Origin: JBLNCE01 sp050260415
Lineage (GTDB): Bacteria > Bacillota > UBA4882 > JAAYXC01
Assembly (NCBI GenBank): GCA_050260415.1
Contig: JBLNCE010000069.1
Location: forward strand, 1 to 16,527
Reading direction: 5' to 3'
Length of the DNA stretch: 16,527 nt
The notes under the pieces were generated by a model. The model was given only the letters and a program-made list of their open reading frames with translations, was not told the origin of the DNA and ran no database searches. The translations under genes were made by a program, and so were the position numbers. Within the stretch, counting starts at the first letter, position 1. Each line of letters begins with the position of its first letter. Below, one piece after another: positions 7,347-13,933 of this stretch.

Positions 7347-7757
7347 ATGATGAAGCTGTTGATCGTGGCTTTGTTGGCGGTCTTGGCGGTGACGGCCTAC
7401 AATGTGATCTCCAGCTACGGGGGATTTGCCGCCGTGCTCGGATTGGAGCAGCCCTATGCGAGCGATGACGATCTAGAGCGGCGGGGAGTGCCGGCGGGGC
7501 CTTTTGCCATGACTCAATACAATAAGGTCTTTGACGACACCCTGATGGTCATCTGCTATACCTACGGCAAACCCGACGACTTGAAGTACGTCAGGACCTA
7601 CACCAACAGAATCAAGCACTTGTTCCGGTATCTCCGCAACAACTATAATGTACGGCTGATTATTTATAAGGGCAGCCCCGCCAGGCAAGGAGAAACGGGA
7701 CCGGCCTATACCGGCGAGATCCTCAGCGAGACGGTGTTCGAACGGTATGCGTATTGA
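7347..7757 (+). CDS. Small membrane-anchored or secreted protein of unknown function
   Basis: I do not recognise this 136-aa protein. It starts MMKLLIVALLAVLAVTAY, a single hydrophobic helix with a short positive N-terminus, fitting a signal anchor or an uncleaved signal peptide. The rest is soluble-looking with many Tyr, Arg and Lys residues. TLMVICYTYGKPDDLKYVRTYT (about 65-86) and NVRLIIYKGSP (101-111) look like two beta strands separated by a helix (RIKHLFRYLRNNY). Such an alternation is seen in small alpha/beta domains, but no family can be named. GAGGGT lies 5 bases before the ATG at 7347; a second ATG directly follows. It is a single gene, bounded on the left by the queF hairpin and on the right by a strong terminator. 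Confidence 0.7.
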   Translation: MMKLLIVALLAVLAVTAYNVISSYGGFAAVLGLEQPYASDDDLERRGVPAGPFAMTQYNKVFDDTLMVICYTYGKPDDLKYVRTYTNRIKHLFRYLRNNYNVRLIIYKGSPARQGETGPAYTGEILSETVFERYAY

Positions 7758-7821
7758 GGGGATCCAGCCCGGGGGCTATGGCGGGATGTAGCCAGGTAAG
7801 TAAGATCACAGATGAAACGTA

Positions 7822-7854
7822 GAAGCGGCTCGCGTAAGCGGGCCGCTTCATTTT
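7822..7854 (+). terminator. Intrinsic terminator after the 136-aa gene
   Basis: GAAGCGGCTCGC (7822-7833) and GCGGGCCGCTTC (7838-7849) form a 12-bp stem with one T-G wobble and a GTAA loop. The stem is followed by ATTTT. It lies 64 bases after the stop codon. Confidence 0.85.
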
Positions 7855-8067
7855 GTGTCAGGCTATGTCCTGGATAACGGTTGATCCTGCAGCTGTAGAT
7901 GCGCGGGCCGACGGCGCCCTGAGAGGACGCTGCCACACCGGAGCAAGGCAAATCCTCAGATCTACCTTAGACGTTAAGACGGGGTCCTCTCCGCCCGCTG
8001 GAAAAAGGGATTGCCATGGAAACGGATAATATATTAACTCTTAACATCTTCCAAAGGATGTCGTCGC
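7855..8067 (+). other. Gene-free leader region upstream of the 333-aa gene
   Basis: No reading frame here looks real. CTGAGAGGA (7919-7927) can pair with TCCTCAG (7953-7959) with a bulge, and GGGC/GCCC pair just before it at 7905-7919, so the leader may fold. An AT-rich stretch lies at 8027-8048, but no well-spaced -35/-10 pair was found. Confidence 0.3.
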
Positions 8068-9069
8068 TTGCGGGCATTGTACGACCAAAACCAGCCGCCG
8101 GCTCCCAGCCACGGCCAGCTTAGGCAGGTCAAGCTGCACGAACTCGCTCTCGCCTACGCCTATTCCCTATACGACTTGACGGAAAGCCTTGCCGGCGCGA
8201 TCGCCAGCGATCTGGAACGGCAATTGCCGCCCGCATCCGGTGAAGCCGCCTCCGTGGCAGGGGGCTTGCGGCGCTTCCTCGCGGACGCCGTGCAGGCTGT
8301 CATGGCGGAACAGACCACGGATGCGGCCTCTCCCTTTGTCAGGGCGGCGTGCCGTACATATGCCGAATGCGCGGGCCGCACGGGCGCGGCGCCCGATGCT
8401 TCAGCCGGCGGCCGGGATATTCGTGGAACAGGGTCTATCGCCTACGAGTCGTTCGCCGCGGACTTGGCCGCGCGCGTCTGCCCTGCCGGCTCCCGGGACG
8501 AGCTTCGCCGGATCGCCGGGGTCGTTCAGGATGCCGCCATGAGGGGTGTCGGGCGGCTGTTGGCCCTGGCCGACCTGCGTGGCGTCGAGGCGGTCTGCTG
8601 GGAACTCCTCACGGAGATCTATCATTGCGACGGAGCCCGCTTCGTCATCGACGCCCGCCGGGCCGCCGACGCCCAGGACGTGATCCACCGGTACGGCGCG
8701 GTGCATAGATCCAGGCGGGCGGAGGCAAGAGCCGCCGCCGAACTGCCGGAGGACAAGGCGACGATCAAGAGGGCGCTCAAGATCGCACTCACGGTCTGCC
8801 TGCTGGGCCGGGAGCCGCATGAGGATGCGGCGGCGGTGCTCATGGAAGGATATGCCGATCTGGGGTTGTTTCTGGAGCCCGCCTCCGGCTTGGCCGCACG
8901 TCCGCGGCTTGCCGGCGGCGTCCAGGGCATGGAGACGGTTCCGCTTGCCGCCGCGGGCGCCCGCCGGAGCGACGGCTCCGCTCGGACGGGACCGGCCGGA
9001 GAAGCCCGGCGGGAACTGCGGGAAGAGATCGAGTTCTTTCGCCGGACAATCGAGCAATTAAGAGGGTGA
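8068..9069 (+). CDS. Unknown 333-aa helical cytoplasmic protein, coupled to HAD phosphatase
   Basis: I do not recognise this protein. It has no signal peptide or membrane segment. It is rich in Ala, Arg and Glu and reads as mostly helical, with helices at about 20-50, 62-84, 143-184, 195-222 and 230-268. A Pro/Gly/Ala-rich linker follows (about 271-312). The C-terminal tail ARRELREEIEFFRRTIEQLRG (313-333) is strongly charged and heptad-like, a likely short coiled coil. TTG is the likely start, with AAAGGA upstream; the nearby ATG at 8058 is out of frame. The stop lies 7 bases before the GTG of the HAD gene, and that gene's GAAGGA site overlaps this stop, so the two are almost certainly co-transcribed. 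The helical fold and coiled tail suggest a binding or scaffold role, but this is a guess. Confidence 0.72.
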   Translation: MRALYDQNQPPAPSHGQLRQVKLHELALAYAYSLYDLTESLAGAIASDLERQLPPASGEAASVAGGLRRFLADAVQAVMAEQTTDAASPFVRAACRTYAECAGRTGAAPDASAGGRDIRGTGSIAYESFAADLAARVCPAGSRDELRRIAGVVQDAAMRGVGRLLALADLRGVEAVCWELLTEIYHCDGARFVIDARRAADAQDVIHRYGAVHRSRRAEARAAAELPEDKATIKRALKIALTVCLLGREPHEDAAAVLMEGYADLGLFLEPASGLAARPRLAGGVQGMETVPLAAAGARRSDGSARTGPAGEARRELREEIEFFRRTIEQLRG

Positions 9070-9076
9070 AGGATCG

Positions 9077-9868
9077 GTGCGGGAACTGCAGGGATTCATC
9101 TTCGATCTGGACGGAACGGTCTATCTGAGCGAGCGCTTGATCCCCGGCGCGGCCGAAACCATCGGGACACTGAGAAACCAGGGCAAGAGGACGGCCTTCC
9201 TCTCCAACAAACCCATCGAGTCTAGGGAGCATTATGCCGCGAAACTGACCCGTCTCGGCATACCCACTGAAGCTGAAGACATCATCAACTCGTCACTGGT
9301 CATGGCCAGGTATATCGCGGACCACGCTCCCGGCGCCGCCGTCTATTGCCTCGGCGAGCAGCCGTTACGCGACGAACTGGCGGGCGCCGGGTTGAGAGTG
9401 ACGGCCGACCCGAAGCAGGCGGCCTTCCTGGTGGTGGCCTTCGATCGGACGTTCGACTATGGCAAGCTGAACGACGCCCTGATCGCCGTGAAGAACGGCG
9501 CCAGATTCGTCGCCACCAACCCGGATCGGACGTGTCCGGTCGACGGGGGGGAGATACCCGATTGCGCCGGGATGATCGGCGCCGTCGCCGGCGTAACGGG
9601 TAAACAGCCGGAGATCATCGTCGGCAAGCCGAACCCGCTTATGCTGCAAACGATCTTGGCCAGGATGGAGTTGTCCGCGGCCGACTGCCTGATGGTCGGG
9701 GATCGGCTGGATACGGATATCGTCATGGGGTTGGACGCCGGCATGCCCACGGCCCTGGTGCTGACCGGCGCCACCAGCCGGGAGCAGTTGGACGGATCGC
9801 ACGTGCGGCCCCACTTTGTCCTCGACAGCATCGCGGACCTTATCCCCATGTTGCGTCGCGGGCTCTAG
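9077..9868 (+). CDS. HAD superfamily subfamily IIA phosphatase (NagD/AraL-like)
   Basis: This 263-aa protein has all HAD motifs. DLDGT is at 10-14, with Asp10 as nucleophile and Asp12 as acid/base. Motif II is LSNK (42-45) and motif III is Lys184 in VGKPNP. Motif IV is VGDRLDTDI (207-215), with acidic residues at 209 and 214. The cap lies between motifs II and III and contains NPDRTCP (148-154), as in C2-capped class IIA enzymes (NagD, AraL, phosphoglycolate or 4-nitrophenyl phosphatases). These dephosphorylate small sugar phosphates or nucleotides, and substrate cannot be assigned. The start is GTG with GAAGGA four bases upstream. It follows the unknown 333-aa gene by 7 bases, probably as an operon. 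Confidence 0.92.
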   Translation: MRELQGFIFDLDGTVYLSERLIPGAAETIGTLRNQGKRTAFLSNKPIESREHYAAKLTRLGIPTEAEDIINSSLVMARYIADHAPGAAVYCLGEQPLRDELAGAGLRVTADPKQAAFLVVAFDRTFDYGKLNDALIAVKNGARFVATNPDRTCPVDGGEIPDCAGMIGAVAGVTGKQPEIIVGKPNPLMLQTILARMELSAADCLMVGDRLDTDIVMGLDAGMPTALVLTGATSREQLDGSHVRPHFVLDSIADLIPMLRRGL

Positions 9869-9903
9869 AAGCGTTATGAAAAACCCCGAATTAATCCCTT
9901 CCC

Positions 9904-10000
9904 CTAATCTCACCAACCTATCCATGGATAGAACCGATCCATCCGGTCTCAGGGCCATTCATGGTCCTTCGTGAGATTAGCGGCGTCCTTTAGGGTGCCG
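9904..10000 (+). ncRNA. Candidate structured RNA: four-way junction plus adjacent hairpin
   Basis: CTAATCTCAC (9904-9913) pairs perfectly with GTGAGATTAG (9971-9980). Inside lie three hairpins: CTATC/GATAG with CATG loop (9918-9931), ACCG/CGGT with a 7-base loop (9933-9947), and AGGGCCA/TGGTCCT with TTCA loop (9951-9968). A fifth helix, CGGCGTCC/GGGTGCCG with TTTA loop, follows at once (9981-10000). Three pairs are G-U in the plus-strand RNA and would be mismatches on the minus strand, so plus-strand transcription is favoured. It matches no RNA class I know. The rest of the 9869-10175 gap holds no gene; CAATC/GATTG form a small hairpin near 10095. Confidence 0.45.
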
Positions 10001-10175
10001 TTGACTTAGTGGTTGATGGCCTGTGAATAGCCTGCTGTCCCGCCAATAGACCGTCGCCGGATCCGGCAGGGATGCCTACGGTTACGTTATCCTCAATCAT
10101 GTGATTGGGACATAAGGATGGATGAGCAAATATGCCGATGCACTAGGGTAATAGCGGTTGAAACGGGGGACCGGC

Positions 10176-10916
10176 ATGAGGGAGACGTTATTCCGATTCC
10201 TGCTGGCATTCGTACGGGTCTTCTGGCGGCGGCCGGCGATCCATGGGATCGAATACCTCGACCTAACACGGCCCGCGGTGCTGGTGGCCAATCATCTCGG
10301 CTCGTTTGGGCCGATCGTCCTGAACGCCCATCTCCCCCTGCGACTCTACCCCTGGGTTACCCATGAGGTCACCGACCGGCGGCTCTGCGCCGAGCATCTG
10401 CGCACCGCTTTCGTGGAGCCGGAGTTGCGGCTCAAACCACCTCTCAGCGGGCTGGTTTCCAAGGTGATCGCCGGAATCTGCGTGGCGGTCATGGAGTATA
10501 TCGGAGCCATCCCGGTCTACCGTCAGAACAGAAAGATCATCGAGACCGTGGATGCGAGCGTACGCGCGCTCGCGAGCGGGAAGCATCTCCTGATCTTCCC
10601 TGAGATGCATAACGCGATCGGCGACCGGACGGTCAACAACCTCGACACCGGTTTTCTCAACATTGCGCGGGCTCTCTACCGGGAGCGCGGATTGGTCTTA
10701 CGCTTCTACCCCGTGTGCGTCAAGAAAGATACCAATGCGATCCGGATCGGGCGGCCGATCGCTTATGACCCGGCCCTACCCTTCGCGCGCGAGAAGCGTC
10801 GGATTGTGGGGTACCTTGAACAGACCTTACGCATGCTGCATGGCTACCACGCCGCATCCGCGCCGCCATCACGGCGGCAAGACCGGCCAATAATGCCGGG
10901 CCGGGTTTCCCGTTGA
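10176..10916 (+). CDS. PlsC-like acyltransferase with atypical motifs
   Basis: The 246-aa protein resembles 1-acyl-glycerol-3-phosphate acyltransferases, which acylate lysophosphatidic acid at the membrane. Seen are NHLGSFGP (39-46) at the position of the NHx4D motif, GAIPVYR (110-116) at motif II, FPEMHN (141-146) at the FPEGTR motif, and FYPVCVKK (177-184) near motif IV. The conserved Asp of Hx4D is Gly45 here, and FPEG is FPEM, so catalysis by the standard His-Asp mechanism is doubtful; it may be a divergent acyltransferase with another acceptor. I chose the ATG at 10176, with GGGGGA upstream, over the TTG at 10158. The 3' end of the coding region contains GCCGCC/GGCGGC (10862-10878), a stable hairpin. 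Confidence 0.75.
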   Translation: MRETLFRFLLAFVRVFWRRPAIHGIEYLDLTRPAVLVANHLGSFGPIVLNAHLPLRLYPWVTHEVTDRRLCAEHLRTAFVEPELRLKPPLSGLVSKVIAGICVAVMEYIGAIPVYRQNRKIIETVDASVRALASGKHLLIFPEMHNAIGDRTVNNLDTGFLNIARALYRERGLVLRFYPVCVKKDTNAIRIGRPIAYDPALPFAREKRRIVGYLEQTLRMLHGYHAASAPPSRRQDRPIMPGRVSR

Positions 10917-11061
10917 GCCAGAAGAGGGGCGGCATACGGTTAAACCGCGCGAGGGCGGGCGCGATCGAGAGGCGCTGAATAGCCGGGCATGGATAGCGTT
11001 CGTTTCTTGATGGGATTTCCTGCCCTACGGCGGTGAAGATAGGTACGGGCTTCCCGGGAGG

Positions 11062-11388
11062 TCAGGACCGGATCATAATCAACAGCACTTGAACCGGCCC
11101 ACGGCCCGCAAGGCATGGGTTTTATTGGCGGGCATGATCACCATCTCGCCTGCCTTGAGCGCATGTGTCCGGCCGGCAATCGTCACCTCCACCTTGCCGT
11201 CGAGGACATGGACCATGGCGTCGTAGGGGAGCCGTATGCTCGCTCAGGCCCTGACCCTCGGCAAAAGCGAAGAGCGTCACCGTTCCAGATGGTTTGTCGA
11301 TGATGGTCCGGCTCACGATCGAGCCGTCCTGGTAGCCGACCAGGTCCGCCAAGCCGACCACTTGGGCAATCAGGCCGCCGCGCGTCAG
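11062..11388 (-). pseudogene. Cupin-domain protein, broken by two frameshifts
   Basis: Reading the minus strand, one frame gives IAQVVGLADLVGYQDGSIVS, RTIIDKPSGTVTLFAF and AEGQGLSEHTAP. One frame over it continues YDAMVHVLDGKVEVTIAG, RTHALKAGEMVIMPANKTH and ALRAVGRFK. A second shift gives VLLIMIRS and a TGA at 11062-11064. Together this is a complete short cupin of about 105 aa, with cupin motif 1 around SEHTAPYDA and motif 2 GEMVIMPANKTH. The breaks need one C less in the run at 11226-11229 and one base more near 11088. Without the second correction it would stop at 11079-11081. The start is unclear; GTG at 11361 is the best candidate. It lies directly after the MFS gene, overlapping or abutting its stop. 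Function of this single-domain cupin group is unknown. Confidence 0.75.
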
Positions 11389-12764
11389 CGGGCGTTCGGG
11401 GGACTCGCGACGCGGGATGCCCGCGCGGGAGGCAGGATCGACACCAGCAACTCGCGCATGCTTCGCGCCTCCGGTTCCTCCACCCGCGGCAATACGACAT
11501 AAGCGGCGGTCCAGCGTAACGCCAGCGAGATCAGGAAGAGCACCTGGTAACTGACCAGGGGAGTGCCGAAGATCGTCACCCCGCTCGCGGCCACCACGGG
11601 GTGAAGCCGGTCGGCGATAAAGCCCGCTAGCATCGCCGCGCTCGCGTTGCCCACCAGCCACGCGGTCAGGCCGTACCCGGCGATGTAGGCCGTGCGGTTC
11701 TCCCGGGGCAGGATCTTCATCATCAGGCTCATCTGCGCCATGTCAAGTCCCACCCAGATCGCGCCGCCCATGATATTCGGTATCAACTGCAGCCAAGGAT
11801 GGGTCGGGGTGCTGAAGATCCAGAAAAGGGGCATGAGCGAGGACCCAATCATGCAGAGCTTGAGCAGTGGTTTAGAGCCGAACTCATCGATGCAGCGTCC
11901 CCAGGTCCCGGCCAGGATAAACGCCAGGATGCCGGGGATTACCTGCAGTTGGAGCGAGGCTTCCGTATTGCTTAGATTCAGTACCTCGAGATTGTAGACC
12001 ATCAGGAAAGGACTCATGAACCCCAAGGCAAACAGGTTCACGGTCCAGAAAGCCAGGAGTTTCCTGTATGCGGGCAAACGCAGCGGTTCCAAGAACATCC
12101 GGGCGAGGCTCAAGGGCTGCCCGCTGGCCTGGACGGGAGGATGGATGACCCAATGCCAGAGGGCGATATCGGTGGCGCCAAGGAGCGCCCCCGCGATAAG
12201 CACGGTCGTAAGGCCGCCAAAGCCGTGGTGCGCGTCCAGATACCAACCCACCAGGAGCGGGGTGGCCATGGCGGCGAGCTGCCCCACCCGGTTGCGTTGT
12301 CCCAGGTAACTGCCCCTTATCTCGCCGGGCACCAGGTCCGTCAGCCACGCTACAAAGGCCACATCGCCAAGCGCGCCGCCGATGCCGTGCGCGGAGAGGC
12401 AGAGCACGGCCAAGGCCACCCTCAAGGCGGGCAGGGCCCCGGGGACAAGGTAAGGTATGAGGGCGAAAGGGATCCAGATCAGACGCTGCAGGTAGAACGC
12501 GGCCAAGAAAACCCGGCGGCGGATGCGGTATCTCTCGATCAGGTAGGCCGAGAGGAACCTGAACACGCCCGCCACGAGCGGCAGCGCCGCCAGTAAGCCG
12601 TAGATGGAATCCTGTTTGGTCAGCGCCCGGACAAAGGCGGTGTATGCGCTGCCCTGGATGACGGCAAAAAAGGCGGTGCCTGGGATTGCCGCCAAAAGGG
12701 CGTTCCGTAAGCTAAGGTCGAGTTCGGCGCGGCCGGTGTAGCTAAAGATAGGTAGCGATCGCAT
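11385..12764 (-). CDS. Major facilitator superfamily transporter
   Basis: The 459-aa protein has about 12 hydrophobic segments in two blocks split by a more polar stretch near residue 205-235. FVAWLTDLVPGEIRGSYLGQRNRV (about 137-160) is like the W..DLVP...RG.F.G.R element between helices 4 and 5 of several poorly studied MFS groups, and YLIERYRIRRRVF (74-86) is the usual loop 2-3 region. Substrate cannot be assigned. I chose the ATG at 12764, with GGGAG 5 bases upstream. The TTG at 12794 would extend the frame but lies in the predicted -10 box, so it cannot be the start if that promoter is real. A cupin pseudogene follows immediately downstream and was probably in the same operon. Confidence 0.88.
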   Translation of the reverse strand: MRSLPIFSYTGRAELDLSLRNALLAAIPGTAFFAVIQGSAYTAFVRALTKQDSIYGLLAALPLVAGVFRFLSAYLIERYRIRRRVFLAAFYLQRLIWIPFALIPYLVPGALPALRVALAVLCLSAHGIGGALGDVAFVAWLTDLVPGEIRGSYLGQRNRVGQLAAMATPLLVGWYLDAHHGFGGLTTVLIAGALLGATDIALWHWVIHPPVQASGQPLSLARMFLEPLRLPAYRKLLAFWTVNLFALGFMSPFLMVYNLEVLNLSNTEASLQLQVIPGILAFILAGTWGRCIDEFGSKPLLKLCMIGSSLMPLFWIFSTPTHPWLQLIPNIMGGAIWVGLDMAQMSLMMKILPRENRTAYIAGYGLTAWLVGNASAAMLAGFIADRLHPVVAASGVTIFGTPLVSYQVLFLISLALRWTAAYVVLPRVEEPEARSMRELLVSILPPARASRVASPPNAR

Positions 12765-12793
12765 GTCCGCTCCCGGGAGTAAATTTCCACTCA

Positions 12794-12822
12794 ATAATAC
12801 CGCGAATCCAAGAATTTGTCAG
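12794..12822 (-). promoter_or_regulatory. Sigma-A-type promoter for the MFS transporter gene
   Basis: On the minus strand CTGACA (12822-12817) and TATTAT (12799-12794) are 17 bases apart; each matches the consensus at five of six positions. The predicted start, near 12787, leaves a short leader before the ATG at 12764. Confidence 0.65.
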
Positions 12823-12843
12823 CCCCCGGATTACAGATACGAT
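12816..12843 (+). promoter_or_regulatory. Possible promoter for rpe, overlapping the divergent MFS promoter
   Basis: TTGTCA (12816-12821) and TACGAT (12838-12843) are separated by 16 bases. Its -35 shares almost all bases with the -35 of the opposite promoter. The leader to rpe is about 115 bases and contains a GCGAAGG/CCTTCGC inverted repeat (12858-12894). Confidence 0.4.
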
Positions 12844-12964
12844 TGTGATAAACCCTGGCGAAGGGGAAGAGCCCTCCGGGAACAAGGCCTTCGCTGGCAG
12901 GTACTCTATGGCAAGTAGCGAACTGATCAAGGCCGAACCGGATGAAATAAATGGGGGGAGATAT

Positions 12965-13633
12965 ATGATCTCGATCGCGCCGTCCATATTGACCGCCGAT
13001 TTTGCCCGTCTGGCCGAGGAGACGGCCCGGATCGCGGCGGCGGATTGGCTGCATCTGGATGTGATGGACGGGCATTTCGTACCGAACCTGACCGTGGGAC
13101 CCCTGGTCGCCAAGGCGCTCGCGCAGTGCCAATCCTTGCCGATTGAGGCGCACCTCATGGTCGAGCAACCAGAGCGGATGCTTCCCTGGTTCGTGGATGC
13201 CGGCTGCCGGCGCATCATCGTGCATGCGGAAGCGACGCCGCACGTCCACCGCGCCGTGGCGACGATCAAGCGCGCCGGGCTCGAGGCGGGCGTGGCCCTG
13301 AATCCCGGTACGTCGCATGAAGCATTGGCCTATGTTCTGCCCCTCTTGGACCTGGCCCTCGTCATGACGGTCGACCCGGGCTTCGGCGCCCAACCATTGC
13401 TTGCGGAGACGCTGCCCAAGATCGCCGGCTTGCGGAAAGAGATCGACGCCCGCGGGCTGAGATGCGCCTTGGAGGTGGATGGAGGCGTCAACTTCGAGAC
13501 GGTGAAGGAAGTCGTGGCGGCCGGCGCCGACACGCTGGTCATAGGCAGCGCGATCTACAACGCGCCGGAGCCGGCGGCCGCCATCGCCCGTTTCAGGCGC
13601 TTGGCGGAGGATCAGGAAAGCGTCCGGGCTTGA
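12965..13633 (+). CDS. rpe: Ribulose-phosphate 3-epimerase
   Basis: The 222-aa enzyme interconverts ribulose 5-phosphate and xylulose 5-phosphate in the pentose phosphate pathway in the cytosol. It is a TIM barrel starting MISIAPSILTADFARL. Metal and catalytic residues are His30 and Asp32 in HLDVMDGHFVPNLTVGP, His63 in EAHLMV, and Asp172 in LEVDGGV; phosphate-loop elements MTVDPGFGAQ (134-143) and GSAIY (194-198) are present. GFGAQ replaces the more common GFGGQ. Length is typical. ATG is preceded by GGGGGAG; the long upstream extension has no such site and no homology. It is normally linked to rsgA/engC or stk genes in Bacillota, but here it stands alone. Confidence 0.97.
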   Translation: MISIAPSILTADFARLAEETARIAAADWLHLDVMDGHFVPNLTVGPLVAKALAQCQSLPIEAHLMVEQPERMLPWFVDAGCRRIIVHAEATPHVHRAVATIKRAGLEAGVALNPGTSHEALAYVLPLLDLALVMTVDPGFGAQPLLAETLPKIAGLRKEIDARGLRCALEVDGGVNFETVKEVVAAGADTLVIGSAIYNAPEPAAAIARFRRLAEDQESVRA

Positions 13634-13703
13634 ATCCGCGTCCGCGCCCATTAGGAAGACCGCTTCGCATGAAAAGCGTTGTAAAAACCCTGAACGAATG
13701 TTA

Positions 13704-13775
13704 GCCACGGATTGACACTGATAAGCACGGATTCCATTATTTACTATCCGTGTTACATTCGTGTAAATCCGTGGC
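13704..13775. repeat. CACGGAT palindromic intergenic repeat
   Basis: GCCACGGATT (13704-13713) is the exact inverse of AATCCGTGGC (13766-13775). On the left the 7-mer CACGGAT recurs as CACGGAT, CACTGAT, CACGGAT at intervals of about 10-11 bases. On the right the inverse recurs as ATCCGTG, ATTCGTG, ATCCGTG. A GGTTTT follows, so it could terminate the rpe transcript. I recall similar 'CCACGGAT...ATCCGTGG' sequences scattered in intergenic regions of unrelated bacteria; this is memory, not a search. Confidence 0.75.
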
Positions 13776-13840
13776 GGTTTTATGCCGAGTTGGTATTGGC
13801 AAGCAAGGTGCATCATGCCACGCCGCCCGCGAATCCTCAC

Positions 13841-13870
13841 TTGAGACAGCGAGCGGCATCTCATTACAAT
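13841..13870 (+). promoter_or_regulatory. Sigma-A-type promoter for the carboxypeptidase gene
   Basis: TTGAGA (13841-13846) and TACAAT (13865-13870) are separated by 18 bases; both match consensus at five of six positions. The predicted start is near 13877. A small hairpin GCCGGA/TTCGGC (13882-13897) would sit at the 5' end of the transcript. Between the CACGGAT repeat and this promoter nothing else is recognised. Confidence 0.6.
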
Positions 13871-13933
13871 GGGGGCGAACCGCCGGAAATGTTCGGCTTT
13901 CATTTTCGCGATCCCGGCTAGATGGAGGTACGC

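Noticed and set aside
7905..7970. Possible glycine- or TPP-like riboswitch (CTGAGAGGA ... CGGAGCAAGGCAAA ... TCCTCAG).
   Set aside because: Only scattered similarity to the conserved cores; pairing is imperfect and the downstream gene has no glycine or thiamine link.
9904..9980. tRNA-like cloverleaf (77 nt, four helices, 7-base middle loop).
   Set aside because: The closing stem is 10 bp, there is no T-loop consensus, the third arm has a 7-bp stem with a 4-base loop, and position 37 of the middle loop is a pyrimidine.
9981..10000. T-box antiterminator resemblance (AGGGTGCCG).
   Set aside because: The conserved GGTGG-type bulge sequence and the stem I elements of a T-box leader are absent.
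12765..12794. TTG at 12794 as start of the MFS gene.
   Set aside because: It lies in the predicted -10 box and has no ribosome site, whereas the ATG at 12764 has GGGAG upstream.
12791..13903. 370-codon minus-strand frame opposite rpe.
   Set aside because: It is antisense to a highly conserved gene, with no ribosome site or family resemblance.
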